Assembly (NCBI RefSeq): GCF_001885735.1
Contig: NZ_JXKG01000007.1
Coordinates: 57,565 to 121,564 of the forward strand
Length of the DNA: 64,000 nt
Reading direction: 5' to 3'
Origin: Enterococcus canintestini
GTDB lineage: Bacteria; Bacillota; Bacilli; Lactobacillales; Enterococcaceae
A program made the position numbers and the translations under genes. The notes below the pieces were generated by a model. It worked only from the letters and a program-made list of their open reading frames with translations. It was not told the origin of the DNA and ran no database searches. This document shows, piece by piece, positions 16,953-26,255 of this stretch. Numbering within the stretch: the first letter of the stretch is position 1; every line of letters begins with the position of its first letter.

Positions 16953-17924
16953 ATGGGGGAACAATACCAGGATCAATCGTTGAAAATTTTTAGCTTGAAT
17001 GGAAATGAACCATTAGCAGAAAAAATCGCTGCTGTTTTTGGAACAAAATTAGGACAATGTGCCATTAAACAATTTAGTGATGGTGAAATTTCAATTAGTA
17101 TTGAAGAAAGTGTGCGGGGTGCTCACGTCTACTTAATTCAAGCCACCAATCAACCTGTTAATGATTACTATATGGAATTGTTGATTATGATTGATGCAAT
17201 GAAACGTGCAAGTGCCAAAACTATTAACGTCGTCTTGCCATACTACGGCTATGCCCGTCAAGATCGGACTGCACGACCTCATGAACCAATTACTGCCAAA
17301 CTTGTAGCCAATATGTTACAAGAAGCAGGTGCAACACGAATTTTAACTTTGGATTTACATACCGTCCAAGTACAAGGATTCTTTGATATTCCAGTTGATA
17401 ATTTGTTTACGATGCCACTTTTTGCCAAATACTATCGCGAAAAGAAAATGTATGGTGATGATTTTGTGGTGGTTTCACCAAAAAATTCAGGTGTTAACAG
17501 AACCCGAAGTTTAGCGGAATACTTGAATACGACACTGGCGATTGTAGACCAAGAAGAAAGCGATGAAAATGGCGGTTATGTCATTGGCGATGTCACCGGT
17601 AAGACGTGTATCATGGTAGATGATATTTTAAATACCGGCAATACTTTTAAAGTAGCGGCAAAATTGTTAAAAGAAGCAGGCGCAAAAGAAGTTTACGCTT
17701 GTGCATCTCATGCGTTGTTATCTCCACCTGCTAAGGAAAATTTGGAAAGTGCGGGGATTACCAATATTTGTGTGACGGATTCTTGTTTAACCGATCCGAG
17801 TCGTCATCCTAATAATTTAACTTATATTACTTGTGGTGAACTAATGGGGGAAGCCGTTAAACGTATCCATGAAAATACACCAATGAGTCCATTATTTCGC
17901 TTAGAAGAAAAAGATTTTGATTAG
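16953..17924 (+). CDS. prs: Ribose-phosphate pyrophosphokinase, divergent second-type paralogue
   Basis: 323 aa. Makes PRPP from ribose 5-phosphate and ATP for nucleotide, His, Trp and NAD synthesis. ATG 16953 follows AAGGAGG; the upstream frame has no site. The N-terminal half is canonical: FSDGEISISI, PYYGYARQDRTARP and EPITAKLVA. The metal/flexible loop reads SPKNSGVNRTR and the PRPP-binding loop VDDILNTGNT, both unlike the usual SPDHGGVTRAR and VDDMIDTAGT. Lactobacillales often have two prs genes, and this looks like the second, atypical one. It may be an altered-activity or regulatory paralogue; catalysis is not assured. Confidence 0.9.
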   Translation: MGEQYQDQSLKIFSLNGNEPLAEKIAAVFGTKLGQCAIKQFSDGEISISIEESVRGAHVYLIQATNQPVNDYYMELLIMIDAMKRASAKTINVVLPYYGYARQDRTARPHEPITAKLVANMLQEAGATRILTLDLHTVQVQGFFDIPVDNLFTMPLFAKYYREKKMYGDDFVVVSPKNSGVNRTRSLAEYLNTTLAIVDQEESDENGGYVIGDVTGKTCIMVDDILNTGNTFKVAAKLLKEAGAKEVYACASHALLSPPAKENLESAGITNICVTDSCLTDPSRHPNNLTYITCGELMGEAVKRIHENTPMSPLFRLEEKDFD

Positions 17925-18001
17925 TCTAAAGTCAAAAAGAACGTAATAAACGTATAGAAAATTAAACATAAATGACTAAAAAATGTTGTTTATCTTTAAA
18001 T

Positions 18002-18095
18002 GAGGCAGTGACATGCCATTTGTGTAGTATCGTTAAAGTTAACGCAAAGTTTAATTTTAACGATACTTCATGGTCACTGTCTCTTTTTATTTTGG
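18002..18095 (+). ncRNA. Two-tier hairpin between prs and the cysteine desulfurase gene: terminator or small RNA
   Basis: Outer stem GAGGCAGTGACATG pairs with CATGGTCACTGTCTC (one bulged G). An inner stem AGTATCGTTAAA/TTTAACGATACT is offset by a 10-base one-sided loop. A TTTTTATTTT tract follows. The about 90-base fold is far larger than a simple terminator. It may be a 3'-UTR-derived RNA or just an elaborate terminator for prs. Confidence 0.5.
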
Positions 18096-18172
18096 CTAAA
18101 ATGGTAATCAATTAATAAAACGTAACTTTTATGCTAGAATGACCCTAGCATAGACAAGAAAAGGTGAAGACA

Positions 18173-19306
18173 GTGAAAGAAATTTATTTGGATCATGCTG
18201 CAACAACGCCACTACATCCGACGGTTATAAACGCAATGACTGAAGCAATGCCGGTTTTTGGTAATCCTTCTAGCGTACATGGTTTTGGTCGCAAAGCCCA
18301 TGAAAAATTAGAAGCAAGTCGCTTATTAATTGCCAAAAGTTTAGGGGTCAAAGCGCATGAAATCATTTTTAATAGCGGCGGAACAGAAGGTGATAATACC
18401 GCCATTATCGGAACTGCTCTAGCCCGGCAACAACAAGGCCGGCATTTAATTACCACCGCCATTGAACATCCGGCTGTTTTAGAATCGATGCATTATTTAG
18501 AATCTTTGGGATTTGACGTGACGTATTTGCCGGTGGATGAAAAAGGTCAATTGTCTGTTGAAACAGTTAAAAATGCATTACGGCCAGATACAATTTTAGT
18601 TTCAATTATGGCGGCTAATAACGAAACTGGAAATTTATTACCGATTAAAGAAATTGGTGAACTTTTAAAAGATCATCCAGCTTTATTTCATACGGATGCC
18701 GTTCAAGCTTTTGGGAAAGTCCCTTTAAATCCTTACGAAAATCAGATTGATTTATTTAGTATTTCAGCCCATAAAATTAACGGACCAAAAGGAGTCGGCT
18801 TTCTTTTTAAAAAAGACGGGGTCAGCCTACCAAGTTATCTTCATGGCGGCGAACAAGAAGAAAAAAGACGTGCTGGCACTGAAAATTTGATGGGAATTAT
18901 TGGCATGGCGCAAGCTGTTGCCATTTTAACGCCAGAAAAACAAGCAGAAAATGCTGCTCATTATGCCAAACTAGCCGACTTGCTGTTAAAAAAATTGACT
19001 GAAGCTAACATTTCTTATCGCATTAATGGTGATTTACAGCATAAGTTGCCTCATGTTTTAAATTTACAACTGCTGGATGTCGATAATAATTTATTATTAA
19101 TGAAATTAGATTTAAAAGGGCAAGCAATTTCAACTGGTTCTGCTTGTACAGCAGGTAATATTGAACCCTCCCATGTTTTAACGGCGATGTATGGTAAAGA
19201 TAGTGATGCTATTCATGAATCAATTCGCGTTAGCTTTGGTTATGGAAATACTTTAGAAGATGTGGCTTATTTTGCCGATCAACTTATTGCCGCCTGCCAA
19301 AAATAA
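18173..19306 (+). CDS. Cysteine desulfurase (NifS/IscS family, tRNA thiolation type)
   Basis: 377 aa PLP enzyme that moves sulfur from cysteine to a protein persulfide. GTG 18173 (MKEIYLDHAATTP) is preferred to GTG 18164 because AAGGTGA precedes it. PLP lysine Lys201 is in SAHKINGPKG and catalytic Cys325 in TGSACTAG. The CTAG loop resembles B. subtilis YrvO, the dedicated sulfur donor for MnmA. DUF1831 follows at 19376 and mnmA at 21623, the usual Lactobacillales neighbourhood with two extra genes between. Sulfur delivery to tRNA 2-thiouridine is the best guess; Fe-S or thiamine roles remain possible. Confidence 0.9.
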   Translation: MKEIYLDHAATTPLHPTVINAMTEAMPVFGNPSSVHGFGRKAHEKLEASRLLIAKSLGVKAHEIIFNSGGTEGDNTAIIGTALARQQQGRHLITTAIEHPAVLESMHYLESLGFDVTYLPVDEKGQLSVETVKNALRPDTILVSIMAANNETGNLLPIKEIGELLKDHPALFHTDAVQAFGKVPLNPYENQIDLFSISAHKINGPKGVGFLFKKDGVSLPSYLHGGEQEEKRRAGTENLMGIIGMAQAVAILTPEKQAENAAHYAKLADLLLKKLTEANISYRINGDLQHKLPHVLNLQLLDVDNNLLLMKLDLKGQAISTGSACTAGNIEPSHVLTAMYGKDSDAIHESIRVSFGYGNTLEDVAYFADQLIAACQK

Positions 19307-19375
19307 TAGGTTCAGTATAGTCAAACCTTGAAAAAACTTTTATAATTAAAGTAATAATAAAATAGAGGTGAGCAG

Positions 19376-19723
19376 ATGGCATTTCAAAAAACAGCAACTG
19401 TTTTAGGAGCAGCAGTAACCTACCAATTAAATCCTGAAGCAAAGAAATATACATTACGAGATAACGGCTTTAAAGAAACTAATGGCGGTAATTTTCAATT
19501 GATTCAACCTTTAGAGGCAACCCCTCAAAGTAAAGAAGGTTTTAAGTTAAAAATTACAGTCGACAGTGAAATTAAAACACTAAAAATGTCCGTTACCACT
19601 GCCAATGGCTTAAAAGCTGTTAATATTTTTAAAGATTCACAACATAAAATGTTGCAAGACAAATTTTACTTTTTAATGGATGGCTTTATTAGTCGCGGCT
19701 TATTTGAAAAAGTAGAAAAATAA
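19376..19723 (+). CDS. DUF1831 protein, linked to cysteine desulfurase
   Basis: 115 aa, no membrane helix or signal peptide. ATG 19376 follows TAGAGGTGA. The whole sequence fits the DUF1831 family, an uncharacterised alpha/beta protein almost always encoded next to a cysteine desulfurase and mnmA in Lactobacillales. There is no cysteine at all in the protein, so it cannot carry persulfide itself; a scaffold or regulatory partner of the desulfurase is more plausible. A terminator follows. Confidence 0.82.
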   Translation: MAFQKTATVLGAAVTYQLNPEAKKYTLRDNGFKETNGGNFQLIQPLEATPQSKEGFKLKITVDSEIKTLKMSVTTANGLKAVNIFKDSQHKMLQDKFYFLMDGFISRGLFEKVEK

Positions 19724-19732
19724 ACAATCAGT

Positions 19733-19763
19733 AAAACCGTTAGCTTGGACTGACGGTTTTTTT
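19733..19763 (+). terminator. Terminator after DUF1831 gene
   Basis: AAACCGTTAG pairs with CTGACGGTTT followed by a run of seven T. Confidence 0.88.
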
Positions 19764-19886
19764 GTCCTAATTTTTTAGTTGCGGTCATTTTTTACTTTAT
19801 TTTTCTGGTGTAAGAAGAGGTATTTTTTTACCCTATTTGTTTGCTGGTTTATACTGGAAGTAACAAAAGCCGAGGAGGAGAAATTG

Positions 19887-20738
19887 ATGGAAATTGCAGG
19901 TGAAACAATCTATCCCATTGGATTGGGAACATGGCACATGGGAGATGATCCAGCCAAAAAGACAGCCGAATTAAAAGCTTTAACAGCTGGTTTAGCCCAA
20001 ACAACGCAAGATGCTAAAGTAGCGGTGGATACAGCAGAAATGTATGGCGAAGGAAACGCTGAAAAATTAGTCGGAGCGGCTTTAAGAACAATCAAGCGTG
20101 ATAGTATCTATTTGATATCAAAAGTTTATCCTTGGCATGCTTCAAAAAAAAAATTACCACAAAGCTTAGATGCCAGTTTAAAACGTCTTAATACCGACTA
20201 TTTAGATTTATATTTACTCCACTGGCCGGGTGATATTCCGTTAGAAGAAACAGTAGTAGCGATGGAATCAGCTAAACAAGCAGGAAAAATTCGAAATTGG
20301 GGAGTCTCAAATTTTGATGTTACAGAGCTTAAGGAGTTAGCAAAAATTCCTGCTGGCAAAAATTGCGTGGCAAATGAAGTATTGTATAACTTAGGCAGTC
20401 GCGGGATTGAGTTTGATTTATTACCTTACATGAAAGAAAACAAGCTGCCTTTAATTGCCTATTCGCCAGTGGCTCAAGGGGATAGCCTGGGAAATCAGTT
20501 TTTAGCAGATGAAGTTTTACAATCACTAGCCCAAAAACATCAGTGTACCATTTTTCAATTATTACTTGCTTGGGCAATTCGTCATGATAATACACTGGCA
20601 ATTCCCCAATCAAGTAATCAACAACATGTGCTGGCAAATTTTGCCGCTGCTAAGATTTCATTAACCGAAGCTGAATGGGAACTGATAGCAACGCATTATC
20701 CTGCTCCCACTAAAAAACAGCCTTTGGCAGTATTGTAG
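19887..20738 (+). CDS. Aldo/keto reductase
   Basis: 283 aa NADPH-dependent TIM-barrel oxidoreductase. ATG 19887 lies 6 bases after GAGGAGGAG; TTG 19884 and the long upstream frame are rejected. The catalytic tetrad appears as Asp and Tyr in DTAEMYG, Lys in SKVYPWHA and His in LLHWPG. GVSNFDV and the NADP-binding IPQSS segment near the C-terminus are typical. It matches bacterial diketogulonate reductase-like enzymes, but the substrate is unknown. The phosphoesterase gene begins ten bases after its stop, so the two are coupled. Confidence 0.9.
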   Translation: MEIAGETIYPIGLGTWHMGDDPAKKTAELKALTAGLAQTTQDAKVAVDTAEMYGEGNAEKLVGAALRTIKRDSIYLISKVYPWHASKKKLPQSLDASLKRLNTDYLDLYLLHWPGDIPLEETVVAMESAKQAGKIRNWGVSNFDVTELKELAKIPAGKNCVANEVLYNLGSRGIEFDLLPYMKENKLPLIAYSPVAQGDSLGNQFLADEVLQSLAQKHQCTIFQLLLAWAIRHDNTLAIPQSSNQQHVLANFAAAKISLTEAEWELIATHYPAPTKKQPLAVL

Positions 20739-20747
20739 GTGAAGAAA

Positions 20748-21353
20748 ATGAAATTTTTTACCTCTGATACCCACTACTTTCATCAAGATTTATTAGGCGA
20801 CAATGATTTTGCACCCCGACCTTTTAAAGATTTAGCTACGATGCATGAAATTATGATCAAAAATTGGAATGCCGTTGTAAAAGAAACAGATACAGTTTAT
20901 CACTTAGGCGATATCGCCATGCATAAAGACTATGAAGCTGGTTATCCAGAAATCTTAGCCTTACTGATGCAGTTAAATGGTCAAATTATCTTTATTAAAG
21001 GGAACCATGATCATCGGACATTATTCAAATTTTTAGCCCAAAATAATTCTGTTTTGGCCAATGGGCAAAATAAATTTGCTTTTGCAGATGTCGGCATTAT
21101 TATAAAGTTCAACCATCATCAGTACTATTTAACCCATTACCCGCTACTTTTGGGTGTTACCAAAAATATCCGTAATCTTCATGGACATGTTCATCATTAT
21201 AGCGTGCCGATTAAAGAAAATATTAACGTTGGGGTAGATGCACCGGAGTTAGATTTTCTGCCGGACAAACAACCCTTTGGCAGACCAATTTCAGAAAATC
21301 AAATTGATCTTATTGCGGCAAAAAAAGCGACGGTATTGGCAAATATGAGTTAA
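20748..21353 (+). CDS. Calcineurin-like metallophosphoesterase
   Basis: 201 aa. ATG 20748 is preferred to GTG 20739, which overlaps the TAGGTGA ribosome site. Dinuclear-metal motifs are all visible: SDTHYFH at the N-terminus, GDIAMHKD, KGNHDHR, LTHYPLLL and NLHGHVHH. The short single-domain form resembles bacterial phosphodiesterases annotated as hydrolases of unknown substrate. It is coupled to the aldo/keto reductase and sits between the desulfurase genes and mnmA. Substrate not inferable. Confidence 0.86.
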   Translation: MKFFTSDTHYFHQDLLGDNDFAPRPFKDLATMHEIMIKNWNAVVKETDTVYHLGDIAMHKDYEAGYPEILALLMQLNGQIIFIKGNHDHRTLFKFLAQNNSVLANGQNKFAFADVGIIIKFNHHQYYLTHYPLLLGVTKNIRNLHGHVHHYSVPIKENINVGVDAPELDFLPDKQPFGRPISENQIDLIAAKKATVLANMS

Positions 21354-22744
<1,391 letters not shown>

Positions 22745-22749
22745 ATTTT

Positions 22750-22781
22750 AAGATGTGTCCAAATGGGCGCATCTTTTTTTG
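22750..22781 (+). terminator. Terminator after mnmA
   Basis: AAGATGTGTCC pairs with GGGCGCATCTT (G-T pairs allowed), followed by T-run. Confidence 0.85.
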
Positions 22782-23114
22782 GTAAAAGGATGATAATTTT
22801 ACACAGAGTATGAAGGAGAGCGTAAAATTATTGAAATTTAGCTTTATGAACTAGCCTATTAATGGAGAGCTGAGCGCTGCTGTTAACATTTCTTTTGATC
22901 CTGCACAGGCAGCAGCTCTTCGGTAAAAATTCAAAAATTAGTTTCTGGTAAAAAGCACCAGAAGACGAATTTCTGAGATTTTTCCCAAAAGCTGACCGCT
23001 GCCTTTAGCTTTTCTTGTTAAAAGAATTAACTTTTGCTAAAAAATACGGAATTAGAAAAAGCGGGAACGTATCCTGGTGTAAAATATGAGTACTATTTTA
23101 TTAGGAGAAAAAAG
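22782..23114 (+). promoter_or_regulatory. Structured leader region upstream of the low-affinity PBP gene
   Basis: The 333 bases hold no convincing gene. A direct repeat AGCTGAGCGCTGC (22868-22880) and AGCTGACCGCTGC (22990-23002) is present. GAGCTG...CTGCTG can pair with CAGCAGCTC at 22900-22920, and TTCTGGT pairs with ACCAGAA around 22942-22965. Regulation of the PBP through this leader is possible but unproven. Confidence 0.4.
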
Positions 23115-25154
23115 ATGACGGAACAATCACGACGCAATACTAAACAAAAAAAGAAATTTAATCCATTTTTTATTGTTATTCTACTGCTTATTTTACTTAT
23201 AGCTGGGGGCGCTTTTTTTGCGTATCATTTACAAAGTGAAAAGAAACAAGCGGCAAGAGAACAAGTGGTCAAAGATTTCACCACTTATTTAGCTGAGGGG
23301 AAATATGATAAAATTCCGAGTACACTTTTAGTTGATACAGCCCAACGTAACGGTTATAGTAAGAAAGAAATCAGCGAAAAGTATCAAACTATTTTCACAG
23401 CCATTGAAGCAAAAAATATCAAATTATCCGATTTAAAAATAACTGCCGGAAAAAATGATCAATATCAAGTGACTTATGAGTTATCCTTGTCGACGGCAAT
23501 GGGCCAGTTGAAAAATTTGAAATATCAAACTTATCTCGCTTATGAAAATAATGAGCCAAAATTAGAGTGGGGTCCAAATCTAATTTTTCCTCAAATGAGC
23601 GGTAAAGATAAAGTTAGTTTAACTGTCGATGCGCCAGTCCGCGGTCAAATTTTGGATCGTAATAATCAACCTTTAGCAGAAAATGGAACACTAAAGCAAT
23701 TAGGTGTTGTACCACAAAAATTAGGTGAAGGTTCTGAGAAGGAAAAAAATATTGCAGCCATTGCTCAAATTTATGACTTAACTGAAAAACAAATTACACA
23801 GGCTTTAGCTCAAAGTTGGGTTAAACCTGATTATTTTGTACCTTTAAAAATCGTCGATGAAGCCAAAAGTTTACCTACTGGTGCTAGTATTCAAGAAATT
23901 ACAGGCCGTAAATATCCGTTAGGGGCAGCCGCTGCACAATTAGTTGGCTATCTAGGTAAAATTACCGCTGAAGATTTAGAAAAACATCCTGAGTTGACCA
24001 GTGATGGTGAAATTGGGCGTGCGGGACTAGAAGCAACTTATGATGAAAAATTACGGGGAACAGCCGGTGGAAAATTAGCGATTACAGATGAAGCGGGTAA
24101 CGAAAAATCGGTTTTATTAGAAACGAAGAAAAAAGATGGCGAATCAATTCACTTAACCATTGATAGTAGTTTACAAGAGTTAGCCTATAATGCTTTAGCG
24201 AATCAAGCGGGTGCCACAGTAGTAAGTGCACCTAAAACAGGGGATCTTTTAGCTTTAGTCAGCAGTCCCAGTTATGATCCTAATAAAATGACCAATGGGA
24301 TTTCTCAAAAAGAGTATGATGCTTATGAAAAAGATAGCAAAAAGCCATTTTTAAATCGTTTAGTGACCGGCTATGCGCCAGGATCTACCTTTAAAACAAT
24401 CACTGCTGCTATTGGGCTTGATAATGGTAGTTTAGATCCCAATCAAAAAGTTGCAATTAACGGATTAAAATGGCAGCAAGATAGCTCTTGGGGAGACTAT
24501 TATGTCACCCGCGTTTCAGATGTTCCTTCAGTGAATTTAAAAGATGCACTGGTTTATTCAGATAATATTTACATGGCGCAAGCAACGTTGAAGATGGGAG
24601 AAAAAGCTTTTCGAGCTGGTTTAGATCAATTTATCTTTGGGGAAGGACTAGATTTACCGCTTGCTATGAATCCTGCGCAAATCAGCAATGAAAAAAGTTT
24701 TGATTCTAAGATTTTACTCGCTGATACTGGCTATGGCCAAGGACAACTATTAATTAATCCTATTCAACAAGCAACGATGTATTCTGTTTTTGCCAACCAA
24801 GGGACACTTGTCTATCCAAAACTTATAAAAGACGCTAAGACAAAAGAAAAAGAGGCAGTCGTAAAAGCTGCCAGTGTCGCACAAATAAATGAAGATTTAC
24901 AGGCTGTTGTAACCGATCCAAACGGTACAGCTCACAGTTTGAGTAGTTTAGGCTTTTCACTAGCTGCAAAAACAGGTACAGCTGAAATCAAAGAAAAACA
25001 AGATGAAAAAGGGCAAGAAAATAGCTTCTTACTAGCTTATGAAGGAGAAGGTAGTAGCTATCTCTTTATTAGTATGTTAGAAGACCGTCAAGAAAATGAA
25101 TCGGCCACGCAATTAGCCCCTTCTGTTTTACAATATTTACATGATCACTATTAA
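23115..25154 (+). CDS. Low-affinity class B penicillin-binding protein (PBP4/PBP5 type)
   Basis: 679 aa, essentially the length of E. faecalis PBP4 and E. faecium PBP5. ATG 23115 follows TTAGGAGA; the TTG at 23034 is rejected. One N-terminal anchor helix (about 17-39), a MecA_N/NTF2-like domain (about 45-165), a PBP dimer domain and the transpeptidase. The active site shows Ser424 in GSTFK, SDN at 482-484 and KTGT at 619-622. Such enzymes cross-link peptidoglycan when other PBPs are blocked, and underlie intrinsic cephalosporin resistance. No psr gene precedes it, unlike E. faecium. Confidence 0.94.
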   Translation: MTEQSRRNTKQKKKFNPFFIVILLLILLIAGGAFFAYHLQSEKKQAAREQVVKDFTTYLAEGKYDKIPSTLLVDTAQRNGYSKKEISEKYQTIFTAIEAKNIKLSDLKITAGKNDQYQVTYELSLSTAMGQLKNLKYQTYLAYENNEPKLEWGPNLIFPQMSGKDKVSLTVDAPVRGQILDRNNQPLAENGTLKQLGVVPQKLGEGSEKEKNIAAIAQIYDLTEKQITQALAQSWVKPDYFVPLKIVDEAKSLPTGASIQEITGRKYPLGAAAAQLVGYLGKITAEDLEKHPELTSDGEIGRAGLEATYDEKLRGTAGGKLAITDEAGNEKSVLLETKKKDGESIHLTIDSSLQELAYNALANQAGATVVSAPKTGDLLALVSSPSYDPNKMTNGISQKEYDAYEKDSKKPFLNRLVTGYAPGSTFKTITAAIGLDNGSLDPNQKVAINGLKWQQDSSWGDYYVTRVSDVPSVNLKDALVYSDNIYMAQATLKMGEKAFRAGLDQFIFGEGLDLPLAMNPAQISNEKSFDSKILLADTGYGQGQLLINPIQQATMYSVFANQGTLVYPKLIKDAKTKEKEAVVKAASVAQINEDLQAVVTDPNGTAHSLSSLGFSLAAKTGTAEIKEKQDEKGQENSFLLAYEGEGSSYLFISMLEDRQENESATQLAPSVLQYLHDHY

Positions 25155-25167
25155 TAGATAAAAAATT

Positions 25168-25249
25168 TGACCTGAATGGATAACTATTTTATTGAGATGA
25201 TGAAAACTCAAAATTAGTTATAATTCCATTTGGGTTTTTCTCGTTTTAG
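25168..25249 (+). terminator. Long imperfect terminator stem after the PBP gene
   Basis: CCTGAATGGATAACTATTTT pairs imperfectly with AAAATTAGTTATAATTCCATTTGGG-type sequence, followed by TTTTT. Confidence 0.6.
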
Positions 25250-25640
25250 CGGTTGGACAAATAATCTATTTTATTCTTGTTTTTTTATTTTGTTAAAAAG
25301 AGTTATCACTTCAAACAAAAGATACTAAAATTAGCTTTTTGTTACGAAAAAAAATGTTTATCTTTCAATTTATTCGCGCAATTTGATCTAATAAAAATAA
25401 CAGTCCCTCTTAATTGATTCGATTCTGTCGCCCGTTAAAAAGTGTTTAACTTTTTTATAAGGGAAAAAAGAAGTTTTAATAATATTTATCTTTTTTCAAA
25501 AGAAAAATTCCTTAAAAAGAATAATATTTTCAAATTAAATAAAAATAATAATGGTTATTTAAAATTAGTGCGAATTTCTTGTCAGTATAAGGATTCATGA
25601 GTATGATTAATGCAAATGGGGAATAAAAGGAGCAATAGGT
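25250..25640. other. Very AT-rich gap with no recognised feature
   Basis: About 390 bases, strongly A/T with many short runs. I see no open frame with a ribosome site and no stable hairpin. The promoter of the DUF1033 gene must lie near its 3' end (GTATAAGG around 25585 is a weak candidate). Confidence 0.5.
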
Positions 25641-26009
25641 ATGTATCAGGTTGTTATTATGTATGGGGACAACGAACCGTGGTGGTTCTTTGAAGATTGG
25701 CAAAATGATATTAAAGAAGAATATACTTTTACTGATTTAAATGCGGCAGAACAATTTTATGAAACCAAGTGGCTAGAATTAAGTCCGAATTTTACACATC
25801 TGAAATCTCATCCCAATTATCAAGCAGCATTTTGGAACGAAAGTGACGAGCGCTGGTGTGAAGAGTGTGATGACTATTTGCAACAATACACGGGACTGGT
25901 TTTATTAAAAGATTATGCTGCGGTTACAAAAGAAAGTGCGTCAAACCTTTGTCAAACCATAAATGGTGAAGCAAGACTACGTGTATGTAGACGTAAAGTA
26001 GCAAATTAA
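25641..26009 (+). CDS. DUF1033 family protein
   Basis: 122 aa soluble acidic protein. ATG 25641 follows AAAGGAG. It is rich in Trp and aromatic residues early (EPWWFFEDW), contains a Cys pair in RWCEECDDY and fits the DUF1033 family found in Bacilli, often near competence genes. No competence operon is next to it here. The two close cysteines might bind a metal or form a disulfide; function unknown. It has its own terminator and is monocistronic. Confidence 0.8.
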   Translation: MYQVVIMYGDNEPWWFFEDWQNDIKEEYTFTDLNAAEQFYETKWLELSPNFTHLKSHPNYQAAFWNESDERWCEECDDYLQQYTGLVLLKDYAAVTKESASNLCQTINGEARLRVCRRKVAN

Positions 26010-26019
26010 TCATTAAGTA

Positions 26020-26060
26020 TAAGCTTAAACTGGCTGTGGTAGTTAGTTTAAGCTTTTTTA
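26020..26060 (+). terminator. Terminator after DUF1033 gene
   Basis: AAGCTTAAACT pairs with AGTTTAAGCTT, then T-run. Confidence 0.88.
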
Positions 26061-26255
26061 GTTTAGTAGATAAATGACAGTTAAAATTTGTTATTTCCTC
26101 TTATTAGAGTTTGTAAGATTATTTAATAGCAGTTTAGCTTTCAAAAGGGAGCTGTTATAATGAAGGACAGGAAATGAACAAAGTGATGTCACTAAAAACT
26201 GAATTATTTCATAGAACTATAAATTTTAACAAAGTCCTGTTTTAAAGGAGCAGAT

